Source: Dysidea avara
Taxonomy: Eukaryota > Porifera > Demospongiae > Dictyoceratida > Dysideidae
DNA: 64,000 nt
Assembly (NCBI RefSeq): GCF_963678975.1
Contig: NC_089279.1
Location: 23,298,004 to 23,362,003, forward strand
Reading direction: 5' to 3'
In this document: positions 33,732 through 44,725 of the stretch, piece by piece
Layout of the letters: each line of letters begins with the position of its first letter
How positions within the stretch are numbered: the first letter of the stretch is position 1
Translations under genes and position numbers: made by a program
Notes under the pieces: model-generated
What the model saw: the letters and a program-made list of their open reading frames with translations, nothing else
Databases searched by the model: none
Told to the model about the DNA's origin: nothing

Positions 33732-33993
33732 ATGGAGAACTGGATTTATCAGTACAATGCACCGCAGCAACAGTGGGTAAGCACAGCGTGAAATAAATTA
33801 ATATCAATGTTAAGTGGTATGCATTTATTTAAAATAGTTTATCTGCCAAGTTCAAAACTGCAATATTGGAGGAAATGCTTATAGTGGGATGATATACTCA
33901 TGCTTGGAACGAGGACAGTATCATTACTTTTGCCAGTATCACTATAGGCAAAGGAACTGTCCAATACACTACTATGGATATAGAAGAAACTAG
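33732..33993 (+). CDS. Small Cys/His-rich protein (two exons)
   Basis: Exon 1 is 33732-33776 (MENWIYQYNAPQQQW) and exon 2 is 33838-33993, phase-0 intron (GTAAGC donor, AATAG acceptor), giving 66 residues. It reads ICQVQNCNIGG, YSCLERGQYHYFCQYHYRQRNCPIHYYGYRRN with all core ligands and an early Cys pair. It is the counterpart of the gene at 24478. The duplicated block that reappears at 39475 begins at the very end of this gene: the TAGCCAGCAGACA sequence at its stop codon is repeated there without the coding part. Confidence 0.87.
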
Positions 33994-36744
33994 CCAGCAG
34001 ACAAAAGTATAAAGTATACTCTATGCAACTACATTCTTACCTTTTTGTACATATAAAGTTGTAAATAATGCTTCATGATTGTATACTACACTACTACTTA
34101 AAGTAATAAGACTATTTCATTCACTAAAATCTTGTCACAAAACACACTACCACTCCTAGCAGTAACAATCACTGACTAGTTGCACAAAGGAAGTAAGGTA
34201 CCACAAAAATGCAGTTAGTCACACAATAAGGCAATCATAAAAGTACAGTATTTAACTGCCACTTGAAATTTAATGAGCAGATGCACTGCATAAAGTTAGT
34301 CAGAGAGAAAGTAAATATAAAATGACCTGACCTGGTCTATGTACATACAAAGGTATTGTACTTCACCAACATGCACAAACACATACTGAATCTGATATAC
34401 TGTAGGTATTACACTTTCTGTATTTACTGCACATACAACAACAAAATATTAAAGTGATGGAATATAACCATCAAGTATAAGTACCTTATGTCAGTGATGA
34501 ACAAACAGCATTTGAAGAAAAGTTGACAAACTGCGAAGGCATTATCTATGCCATGTATCTCAAGTTTAAAGTTGTCTTGGCTCCAAATGATAGACAATTC
34601 CTACACAATAACAACCATATAAAGAACAAACTGTAATAGCTAAACTATGTAGATTCTAAAATGGTAATACAAATGCAACAGAACAGTTAAGCACACTTAA
34701 GCCTTTTAGATATGTAACAATTTGATAATAAAATGATAGCAAATTACTGCAATTATACTTAGGAAGAAAGGACTATTCTGATATGAGTTCACTAGTTATG
34801 TGTAATGTATAAGCCGGTAAGCACACAGATATCAAAAGCACAAATTACAAACCAAAGGCGTGTACTATTACGCATTAAAGGTGTGGTTTACAGATTACTT
34901 CATATCATGTGCAGACAAGAATCAACCACAATAATTAATTCCCCACACAATTGTACAAAACACATTTTTGTCTAACTGTACGGCACAACTAACTGTATGA
35001 TACAGCTATCAGTCCGATAAAAGCATGGGTAATAGACTCCAGGTATTATACAAACAATGTGTAGTCATGTGCATTGTAATTAGTTTGGTTTAAAATTTTT
35101 ATTGCAAGTATGATCATTTTTAGTGTGAGGTATGTGGCACAGAAGATGAGACAGTCCAGGAGTACAATGCTGCTATTTATAGTTGCCTAGTGTAGGTGAT
35201 ACTAATGCACCATTTGACCAAGGTATCATGTTTTCTGCAGTGTTCGCTTCAACCTAGATAACTGTCCAGTACATGCTACTGGTTATAAGTTAGAATAAGT
35301 CTAATAGAACACACTTTAGAGCTTATAATTGTATTTCATATGTCATTATAATCACTATAGCTTGCAAACCTATGAATGTATGATATAAAAATACAAAGTA
35401 TGGTTGGTTGATACATATGTATACACAATAAAAAGGAATGTGACAACTAGAAAGGCTTATTTTCTATTCTACATAGTATCTAGGAATTAGAAAACTTTAC
35501 CTATTAGCTGAGATTACACATACATTCTAATACAACATACAGGCAAGATCGATGTCAAATCACATGCATGAAGCATCCTCCATTTGGAGTGATTATTACT
35601 ATTATATATGTAGATGGTAAAGACTAGTTGTAGTCTTATACATGCATATGATTATAGTAATGAAACAGTAATGTGTACAAAACATTAGATACCAACAAGT
35701 ACATATGTAGCAAGTAAGAAGACATTGAAGCAACAACTACAGCATAATACAGTTCAGTTACCAATGAGTATTTGTGCGCTGTTCCAGTAACACTTACAGA
35801 AGACAACACAGTATATATGTCCAACTTGCTTGCACTTGCCAAGAAATACTACTACCATACCTTAACACTGCAAACAAGGGATAAATTACAGCACATGTCT
35901 CTGTACTGTCAAACAAGAGGTACACACGGACCTCCTTTGACATTTCACTGAAAAATTCCAGAATAGCAAGTACTACCACTATGCTATATAATGTGGAACC
36001 GTTATACACACATGCTAAATTTTACACAAGTGTTACGCTATACGTATATTCCGTGCTTACTAAACATAATAAAAATGCTCAAGAGATCAATTATCTTGTA
36101 CAACACACAGTTTGTCATCAAGTAATTACATACAAGTAGCATACGAAGGAAATTTGAGGCATTCTGCAATGATGTATATGCCATCACATCAAGTTCAATG
36201 TTATCTTGGCTCCACACAATAGAATATTTGCAATACTAACCAAAAACGTTTCTACAAAGAATGACCTATTATAGTGTAGTTCTACAAAGAATGATTTGTT
36301 GTAAGCAGCTAAATCAGATAATGACAACAAGCACAAGTCGACCCGTGTGGTGATGTAACAATTCAATGACAGCAAAGTACAGCAATTATAGAAGAAAGGC
36401 CTACACAGATCTCAACAACAATCACAAATCATAGGCATATGCTACAGTATCAGTTAAAGGTGTAGTTTACAGATTAGTTCACATCATGTGACAGACAACA
36501 ATTAACCACAACAATTAAGTGCACATGCAGTTGTATAAAATGCTTTCAGCTGACAGTATCGGCACAATTATCAATACGGTAAAATCATGGGAAGTTGATG
36601 GTCCGCTGTAAAACTTACAATCAACCAGGTACATAATGTGTAGATTGATGTTTGGGCTTAGACATTCTATTGCAAATGTGAATAGCTAATCCAACTTTAG
36701 TGTGAGGTATGCAACACAGAAGATGGGACAGTCAGGGTGTACAA
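33985..36744 (+). repeat. Segmental duplication, left copy
   Basis: The block from the 33732 stop codon to the middle of the second MGN-type gene recurs at 39475-42036. Shared blocks include TACATATAAAGTTGTAAATAATG, GGAAGTAAGGTACCACAAAAATGCAGTT, AAGGTGTGGTTTACAGATT and the two gene pairs. Inside it, the MGN-type gene plus about 500 bp upstream is itself doubled (34380-35300 and 36060-36870). Confidence 0.75.
35025..35298 (+). pseudogene. Broken MGN-type Cys/His gene
   Basis: Exon 1 is 35025-35042 (MGNRLQ) and exon 2 starts at 35124 with CEVCGTEDETVQEYNAAIYSCLV, then TAG at 35193-35195. Compared with GTGTGGGATACT of the intact gene at 40374, this copy has GTGTAGGTGATACT, a two-base insertion creating the stop. 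Downstream the Cys/His stretch is also altered (TGCAGTGTTCGC where TGCAATGATCAC is expected). AATAAA is at about 35428. Confidence 0.8.
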
Positions 36745-36871
36745 TGCTGCTACTTATAGTTACCTAGTGTGGGATACTAGTCAGCCACTTACAAGAAGAT
36801 ATCATGTTTTCTGCAATGATCACTATAGCAAACAGAACTGTCCTGTACACAGTACTGGTTATAAAAAATAG
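36587..36871 (+). pseudogene. MGN-type Cys/His gene with stop in exon 1
   Basis: Exon 1 (36587-36628) reads MGS then TGA at 36596-36598, where the sister copy at 41907 has TGG (MGSWWSAVKLTINQ). Exon 2 (36701-36871) is open: CEVCNTEDGTVRVYNAATYSYLVWDTSQ, RYHVFCNDHYSKQNCPVHSTGYKK. One core Cys is lost (YSYLV for YSCLV). Two independent defects suggest loss of function. AATAAA is near 37008. Confidence 0.8.
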
Positions 36872-37019
36872 AACATGCAAACTTAACAGATGAATTATAT
36901 GTTGATATCATAATCACTGTACGTATCTTGTAATGCATGCATGGTGTACATACCAATGCAGATGGCAATCAAGTTTTGTTGACATCATATACACTCTAAT
37001 AAAACACACAATAAATTGT

Positions 37020-38034
37020 AAAAAATAAGCTTGTTCCTTGCGTAATCACCATGTTTATGAATGGACAGTATTAAGGCAGTACAGAAACAGAAATAATTTC
37101 TTTACAGCATGCGATGCATGTAACCTAGACGTATAGACAAAATTGTTATAAACACTGATTTGATGTTGCCATGTAGCAAAAAGTGAAGCAACAGTAACAG
37201 TGCAGTCATGTAAAACTACTAGGTTTGCATAATACATACATACACTACAAAAATTCTATAAAACTACCACAGAAACAGTACTACAGCACCTATACAATCA
37301 CAGCAGACTATATTGATGGCTGTATGTGGTATGTGATATCACAGCGACATATGACTGCAGAATTGTAAAGTACAATTATTCAAAAACTTCCATCCAAGTG
37401 TCTTTTTGCCATATGATCTGACAGTAAACCAGATCACTTGATTATTGCATGCTCAGGTTACAAAAACCATATCAGTACAATTAACTTGCAACAGTCTTTC
37501 TCCTTTAATTGTATCTCTAAAATCAAAGCTCCAAGTATACATATAAGTCAGAACATGCAATGTTGAATGCACGCAATTATAGTAGATGTGGTCTGCATAA
37601 ATAGTATGGTTTGACACAGGAAGCTGTTTGTATTTACAATAATATGTCTTTGTGCCATATTGCACAGTTTAATTAACAAAGTAAAACTGAACTGATAAAA
37701 AAAAATTATGCAGACTATTGGAAAGTATTTCTATCCACGTGTTTAGGTTACAGTCGGACTAAGCACATGGAAATGTTCTGTATGCAAAATGCATACTCAG
37801 CTATCTTTATCTTGACATTCACAAAACCTATTCCAAATAAGTGGAAATAATTCTAAATGCTACATATCTTTCTGCATTATATTAATGCTGTTGATCCTGT
37901 GATAAAATTGCATCAGAGCAATCAATAGAGTATAGACTAAACTGTACAACTGATGCACTATCGAAGCATATAAACTGTGGAAAGGATTGCGACTCAATTT
38001 TTTATTTTGTAAATTTTCTGCATTGATAAAACAC
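37020..38034. other. Intergenic; left arm of a long inverted duplication
   Basis: About 36745-37670 is found as the reverse complement at 43615-44557, for example AAACATGGTGATTAC (44207) against GTAATCACCATGTTT (37042). I see no gene in it. Confidence 0.6.
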
Positions 38035-38322
38035 TAATAACAATAAATACTTAGGTTTAAAGGAAGAAAATCCGTCCCTCCTGGAGGAGACTGAGTGTGG
38101 TGTTCGACTAGACATTGAGTGACCTGCAGTTCAAATCCTGGGATAGGAGGGATTTTTTTCCTTTCTTTGGCCCTTTTCTGTTTCACCTTATTGTTAGCTA
38201 CTGTAGTTTAAGTAATCATTTAGAGTCTCTAGTTCTTGTTAGGTTAGGTAATCCAAAGGCTGCAGCACATGTTGCTGTCAGACCTTCAGTGCTGGTCACT
38301 GTAAAGTGCTAATAACAATAAC
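38035..38322 (+). mobile_element. Second SINE-like family, third copy
   Basis: The head GAGACTGAGTGTGGTGTTCGACTAGACATTGAGTGACCTGCAGTTCAAATCCTGGG has an RNA polymerase III B-box-like GTTCAAATCC. The body and the AACAATA tail match 18960-19260. Confidence 0.72.
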
Positions 38323-38641
38323 AGTTGTACTGTCATATAGCTAACACAGCAGCCTTTCACTATAAGTGTGTCACAAAAAATACGGCTGAATATACCTTTC
38401 TGGATTTCACCACAATAAAATTTTAGCAACACCTACAGTACATATGTACCAGTGGTGTTGGCTATAGTCCATTAGAAAACGTGTCCTATATTGCAGCCAG
38501 TGCAGTTCATGCATGTGCATGCATGCAGAATTAAAATTAAAAGACAGCATGCAGAGTAATCTAAACCACATATAATACATTTGCGTAAACTCCACAGACA
38601 TATTAAATCGAATGTCGCTGAATAAAACGATAGCTTAAACC

Positions 38642-38939
38642 ATGACTTACCCATTTTATGAAACCTACAATGTAACGCTACGCCGAATGGTAAGGTAATT
38701 AATCATAGATAAGATTTATCATATTTGTTGCCATCTACATACATGCACATATGCAGCTTCGCTGTGAAGTAACTAGTGCAGCAGAATACTATAATCATGA
38801 AGGGGAAGTAAGGAGACACACAAGTCCACAATACCGATGTTTAGAGAGAGGCCACTATCACTACTTTTGTGAATACCACCATGAACAAGCACTACTAACA
38901 TCTTGTCCTATTCATAGATCGTATGCCCGTGTATTCTAG
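38642..38939 (+). CDS. Small Cys/His-rich protein, TSPQY-type (two exons)
   Basis: Exon 1 is 38642-38689 (MTYPFYETYNVTLRRM) and exon 2 is 38757-38939, phase-0 intron (GTAAGG donor, TGCAG acceptor), giving 76 residues. Exon 2 reads LRCEVTSAAEYYNHEGEV, RRHTSPQYRCLERGHYHYFCEYHHEQALLTSCPIHRSYARVF. The spacing between FCEYH and SCPIH is longer than in the YYYYN type, and the ending is SYARVF, not GYRR. The same features appear in the broken 30700 copy and the 33129 fragment, so these form a subfamily with only one intact member here. Confidence 0.86.
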
Positions 38940-39474
38940 CAACATTGATACCAAAACTGACAAAATCACATTTATGCGGTGTACACAAAACATTTGAACA
39001 GGACTTTTAAGGATAACTAATGCTATAGGTAATCTAGAACCTTTTGGGTTGTAAAGGAGCTATTTATTTTATTTTGTGAAATAAATTACAGTTTATGTTT
39101 ACAAGAATATGCAATTGAAAAATAGTACATACATCATAGCTACAATCATAGCTACAATCATACAGCTACATTTTGAATTTTTCTACAGACTAAAGTAGGT
39201 TACTTTCGTTAATAGTAGCTACATTGGGTTTAAACTTGTTAGCTGATACCAGGCACAACAAATGAAACGCTAAAGATTATAAAACATATGTGGTTACAAT
39301 GCTGAGTAAAAGTTATCATCTAATGCAGTGTACTACTCTATGTGGTGCCATTGTATACATAAGAAGAGTGTCCACCTCCCTGCTATATACATATGTAGCT
39401 AATTGTAGCTGATTGCATATTTATGCATGCACTGGAATTCTATATTTATTGGACAATAGAGCTGTTAGTGGGTA
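38940..39474. other. Intergenic, no gene seen
   Basis: No ORF or repeat is supported up to the start of the duplicated block. Confidence 0.4.
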
Positions 39475-42036
39475 GCCAGCAGACAGAACTCTAAGAGTCA
39501 AATTTTATAACTGTATTCTTACCTCGTGTACATATAAAGTTGTAAATAATGGTTCAAGTTCCATACTACACTGTACACTAACATTATTTAAAGTAAGAAA
39601 CTTACACTACCACTTGTAAGAACAATAATTACCGACTAGTTATACAAAGGAAGTAAGGTACCACAAAAATGCAGTTGGTCGCACAATATGGCAATAATAA
39701 AAAGTACAGTATTCAATTATTATATACTACAAACTTTGAATCTACTTAGTAGAATGTACTACAGAGCAAGTGATTAAAAATGACTACATTTAGGAATATT
39801 TACATAGGAGTTGTACTTACTATACATATATTAAACACGCTGAATCTGACAAAGGTGTTACACTACAGGGGGCTACTACAAAATGATATATAAACATACA
39901 TATATACACACAGAGCGTTTATCAAGTAAGTACCTTATGTCAGTCATGAACAAGAAGTATATGAAGGAGGAAGTTGAGGAACTGTGAAGCACTGTCCATG
40001 CCATATCACATCAAGACTTGGCTTCACATAATCAGCCAAAAATGTTTCTACAAAGAATGAACTGCTGTTAGCTAAACTAGATTCTGAAATAATCATACAA
40101 ATAAGCACAAGTCCATGGGATGTAATAATCTTACGACAAAATGATAGCAAAATACTGTAAAGCTGAGGAAGAACTACTTTGTACATAAGTACACATAGGC
40201 CTCAAGCACAAACCAAACAAAGGCATGTGCCAGTACACACCAAAGGTGTGGTTTACAGATAGTTTTATATCATGTGACAGACAATAACTAACCACAATAA
40301 TAAATTCCGCACACAATTGTACAAAACACATTCTTAACTGATTGCACGGCACAACTATCAGTAAAATAACATCATGGGTAATTGTGGATCAACTCGACAA
40401 CTCCAGGTACAAGCAATGTGTAGTTATGTAGAATTAGGATTAAAATTTATTACAATTGTGAATAAATGATCAATTTTTAGTGTGAGGTATGTGGCACAGA
40501 AGATGAGACAGTGAAGGTGTACAATGCTTCTACTTATACATGCTTAGTGTGGGATACTAACGAACCATTTAGAAATAGATATCACATTTTCTGCAATGAT
40601 CACTACAACCTAGATAACTGTCCAGTACATTCTACTGGTTATAAACGTTAGAGCAAATCTAATAGAACACACTTCAGAGCTTATATGTTTCTTATGTCAT
40701 TATAATCACTATAGCTTGCAAACCTATGTATGTATGATATAGAAAGTATGGTTGGTTGATATGTATACACAATAAAAGGACATGTGATATCTAGACAGGC
40801 TTATTTTCTACATAGTAATTAGCTAGCAATTAGACAACTTCACCTATTTGCTGAGATTACACATATATTCTAATACAACATACAGGCAAGATTGATAACC
40901 ACAAGATTTTCAAATCACATTCATGAAGCATCCTCGATTATTACTATCATAATTATGTAGATGTTTAAGTAGTCTCACATATATATGTTCTACAACAGTT
41001 ATAGTGCTGGAACAGTAATGTGTACAGATTCCAACAAGTACATACGTACTACGTAGCAAGAAGACAACAAAGAAACAAATCCAGTGTAACACTATTCAGT
41101 CATCAATAAGTATATGAGCACCATTTCTGTAACATTTACAGAAGAAAACACAGCATAAATATCCAATTTGCTTGAACTAGCCAAGAAATACTACCACTAA
41201 CTTAATACTGCAATCAAATACAGTACACTGTCAAATGAGAGGTGCACATGTACCACCTACCTTAGACCTTCCACTGAAAATTTCAGAATAGCAAGTGTGT
41301 ACACTATGTTATATAATGTAGAAACTTACATACTTTACCAGTATATACACATGCCAAATCTGATACAGCTGTCATGTATACATTCTGCATTTACTATACA
41401 TAAGAGATCGATTATCCTTGTATAACACCCAGTTTGCCATCAAATAATTACATACAAGCAGCATATGAAGGAAATTTGTGGTATTCTGCAATTGATGTAT
41501 ATGCCATTACATCAAGTTCAATGTTGTCTTGGCTCCACACAACAGAATATTTGCAACACTAATCAAAACCATTTCTACAAAGAATGACCTGTTATAGTGT
41601 AGTTCTACAATGATCTGTTGTTAGTAGCTAAACCAGATTCTAAAATGGTAACGGCAACAAGCACAAGCCTACCCATGTGGTGAAGCAACAATTCAATGAC
41701 AGCAAACTACTGCAATTATAGAAGAAAGGTCTCAACAACAATCACAAATCATAGACATATGCTACAGTATCAATTAAAGGTGTAGTTTACAGATTACTTC
41801 ACATCATGTGACAGACAATAATTAACCACAACAATTAAGTGCACATGTAGTTTTATGAAATGCTCTCAGCTGACAGTATCAGCACAATTATCACTACGGT
41901 AAAATCATGGGTAGTTGGTGGTCAGCTGTAAAGCTTACAATCAACCAGGTACATAATGTGTAGATTGATGCTTGGGCTTAGACATTCTATTGCAAATGTG
42001 AATAGCTAATCCAATTTTAGTGCGAGGTATGCGGCA
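39475..42036 (+). repeat. Segmental duplication, right copy (truncated)
   Basis: It is the counterpart of 33985-36744. Its left end is TAGCCAGCAGACAG at the former stop codon of a 33732-like gene. Its right end is inside exon 2 of the MGN-type gene at 41907, where a rearrangement breakpoint falls. Confidence 0.75.
40374..40651 (+). CDS. Small Cys/His-rich protein, MGN/CxxC-type (only intact member)
   Basis: Exon 1 is 40374-40406 (MGNCGSTRQLQ) and exon 2 is 40481-40651, phase-0 intron (GTACAA donor, TTTAG acceptor), giving 67 residues. Exon 2 starts directly with CEVCGTEDETVKVYNA, then YTCLVWDTN, NRYHIFCNDHYNLDNCPVHSTGYKR. The early CxxC plus the downstream C, H, C, H, C, H set is a richer zinc-ligand set than in the other subfamilies. 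The start is MGNC; an N-terminal Gly after Met removal resembles a myristoylation context, which is only a suggestion. Three sister copies (35025, 36587, 41907) are broken. AATAAA at about 40771. Confidence 0.87.
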
Positions 42037-42083
42037 CTAAAATTGGATTAGCTTCTATGCTACTAGTAGTATGCACAGTATAG
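41907..42083 (+). pseudogene. MGN-type Cys/His gene cut by an inversion (5' part)
   Basis: Exon 1 is 41907-41948 (MGSWWSAVKLTINQ, intact) and exon 2 begins at 42021 with CEVCGT. Homology to the family stops at 42036-42038, and the frame runs into unrelated sequence until TAG 42081-42083. The missing 3' part of such an exon is found in reverse orientation at 44424-44557. Directly after the break, 42037-42053 is the exact reverse complement of the intron end at 42004-42020. Confidence 0.83.
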
Positions 42084-42600
42084 CCGGTTAATTTTGCAGT
42101 GCGGAAGTTCATGAGGATTAAATTTACATAGCTCACTTTTGTACTGCTCTACTTAGAGTAATTACATACGTATAAAAACCAATCATAGACTTTTCTGTGA
42201 TTAGTGCTAAATGTTATGCATGTATGTGTTCTGGATATTGTATTAATCTCCTGCTGATTACTTATATAGAGCACCAAGTCTTGCTTATTAGCTTTCACCA
42301 TGCTAGACCGTTGCAAGTAACAATGCTTGAGATGCAAGCAGTTGCATGCATCTAAATATTTTGCCACATTTCTGCATTGTATTAAATTCTCATATCAAAT
42401 ACCGTACTGTTTAAGTAGGAATCCCCCCGAAACAATGTGCGTCGATAAAAACATCGCCTTTTAAAAACCAGCTTAGAAATTTCTTACGTGACGAAAATCA
42501 CTTTTACGGAATAATATTAGTCCATCTAGCATCAAACGTAGCGTTGAAAACAAGAAAATGTTTACTGGCGGCCGGATATAGAATTTTTTAAAAATCGTCA
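42084..42600. other. Stretch between breakpoint and repeats, no gene seen
   Basis: Unique-looking AT-rich DNA, with no supported ORF. Confidence 0.4.
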
Positions 42601-43240
42601 AAACTCAAAATTTCGTCTCACTGCCTCACTCACTCACTCACTGACCACAGTCGCAAGCCTAGAGTCCAAACGAAGCAGCGCACAGTCACCATTTTATGCC
42701 ACAACAACAAACTCACCGGTGGGATGTGCTTTTTGGGGTTCCAACAAGTGTACGCCCTGTGCGCCTTGTCTTTTCTTTTATCTTCAATCAGGCTGCTTGT
42801 CTTCTTCATCCAACGAAACCATACCGAGGCATTAATTTTCATATCATCACTTTCTTTAAGCAGCATGATAGACTCCACAAAATTATTTAAGGCGCTTAGA
42901 CTACGCTACTGTACGGAGGTACGGGTACTCCACGATACATAGGTCGCAACATCACGCCCATTCTTTATTCTGCGTATTATCAAATCTATCGATCGAGACC
43001 ACGATGACCACACCCTTTTTACGTTAGCTGTAATTGTGACCACACATCTTCAAGTTGGTAGGCTGATTTGAGCTAGGATTCGAGATTCTCTAGTCTAATA
43101 CTATGAATCGATTGAAACCATGATGACCACACCCCTTTTTGGGGCATGCACACATCTTTTTCAGGCTGACCCGAGATACTCTAATACAGCAGTCACCCTA
43201 ATAGAACAGTCACATGTTTATAGCTAGCTGTATGCTTTAT
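42600..43240. repeat. Dispersed repeat with CACTCACT run
   Basis: Sequence around 42775-42870 (TATCTTCAATCAGGCTGCTT, GAAACCATACCGAGGCATTAATTTTC) recurs in diverged form at 45180-45300 and, reverse-complemented, near 54010-54095. The end at 43185-43215 (CTCTAATACAGCAGTCACCCTAATAGAACAGTCACA) recurs at 45530-45560, which fixes both ends of one repeat family. Open frames across it have no known domain. Confidence 0.6.
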
Positions 43241-43260
43241 CAAAAACTAAACAATCTAGT

Positions 43261-43498
43261 AAATTTAAAAATGAAGTAGGAATCCAAGCAATAAAAAGTA
43301 GTGAAACAAGAGATGAACAATGGTAGCTATTACAGTATAGCTCAGTGGGAAATCCCTACTTTGGCATGGTATAACAATTATTTTGTGTTCAGTGCCAAAG
43401 TAGGGATCTCCCACTGAGCTATACTGTAATAGCTACCATTGTTCATCTCTTGTTTCACTACTTTTTATCGCTTGGATTCCTACTTCATTTTTAAATTT
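43261..43498. mobile_element. Foldback element with 106-bp arms
   Basis: The left arm 43261-43366 and the right arm 43393-43498 are near-perfect reverse complements around a 26-base loop. The ends read AAATTTAAAAATGAAGTAGG. A single diverged arm lies at about 49747-49840 (AATTTAAAAATGAAGTAGTGATCCAAGCAATAAAAAGTAGTG). No coding capacity. Confidence 0.85.
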
Positions 43499-43614
43499 AT
43501 ACGTTTTAATATACTATTGTTTCCATATGCACTCTTATAGTACGCCTGATTGACTGTAAAAGATTTTTGATGATCTACCAACGATGTAATCTGCTTGCTG
43601 CTCAACAAGTGTAA

Positions 43615-44557
43615 CTGTACAATGTGGCATGAAGACATATGACAGGCAGAATTAACTTCCTGCGTCAAACCATACTGTTTATGCAGACTACAACTACTAT
43701 AATTGCATGCTTGCATGTTCAGACTTACATATGCACACTTGGAGCTTTGATTTAGAAATACAATTAACGGGAAAAAACTGTTGCAAGTTATCGTACTGAT
43801 ATGGTTTTGTAACCTGAGCACGCAATAATCAAGTGATCTGGTTTACTGTCAGATTGTATAGCAGAACTTATAACTTTGGAAGTTTTAGAATAATTGTACT
43901 TAGCATTAAAATTGAATTCTGCAGTCATCTGTTGCTGTGATATCATATGCCGCATTCAGCCATCAGTATAGCCTGCTGTGATCTATATTTTTATGGTAGT
44001 TTTATAAAAAAAATTTGTAGTACGTATATGTATGTTATATTATGCAAACCCTGTAGTCTTGCATGACTGCACTGTTATTTTTGCTTCATGTTTGCTACAT
44101 GGCAACATGTTTCTTCAACATTTATAATAATTTTGTTATATGTCTAGATCATCATGATGTAAATTAATTATTTCTGTTTCTGTACTGCCTTGATACTATC
44201 CATTCATAAACATGGTGATTACCCAAGGGGCAAGCTTATTCTTCCAATGTACAATCCTTTCCCTGTGTGTTTTATTAGAGTGTATATGCATCTCAGCAAA
44301 ACTTGATTCTATGTTACTGCAAGCCCCATAGGACAAGGTTACATATAGTAAGAAAATTTGCCAAACTAGTGTATATATACCATTATCTACATATGGTAGA
44401 TATTTATGTTATATTTGCAAGCTCTATTTTTTATAACCAGTACTGTGTACAGGACAGTTCTGTTTTTTGTAGTGATCATTGCAGAAAACATGATATCTTC
44501 TTGTAAGTGGCTGACTAGTATCCCACACTAGGCAACTATAGGTAAAAGCATTCAATG
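43615..44557 (-). repeat. Inverted segmental duplication of 36745-37670
   Basis: Reverse-complement matches run along the whole stretch, for example CAATAATCAAGTGATCTGGTTTACTGTCAGAT (43824) against ATCTGACAGTAAACCAGATCACTTGATTATTG (37414). It ends at 44557 within a Cys/His exon fragment. With 39475-42036 it makes a complete second copy of the block 33985-37670, with its last third flipped. Confidence 0.8.
44424..44557 (-). pseudogene. 3' part of an MGN-type Cys/His exon (inverted fragment)
   Basis: On the minus strand this encodes YSCLVWDTSQPLTRRYHVFC, NDHYKKQNCPVHSTGYKK and a TAG stop (forward 44424-44426). It closely matches exon 2 of the 36587 copy but keeps the core Cys that copy has lost. 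It is probably the detached end of the gene at 41907; the 25-30 nt joining them are missing. Confidence 0.78.
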
Positions 44558-44725
44558 GTTTGATTATACATCATAAACTGGAATTTCCCGACAAAAAAGC
44601 TAAAATGTTATCAAATCAATGGTCAGGGAAAGATAACAAAATATAAAATCAGAGATATAGCACACCTATACTATATAGGACATATACGTTAAGAACACAA
44701 CAAAAACCACTGTTTAGAATAACCA

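Noticed and set aside
42630..42942. Overlapping 64-82-codon frames on both strands
   Set aside because: They cover a dispersed repeat also found at 45180 and 54010. No domain was recognised.
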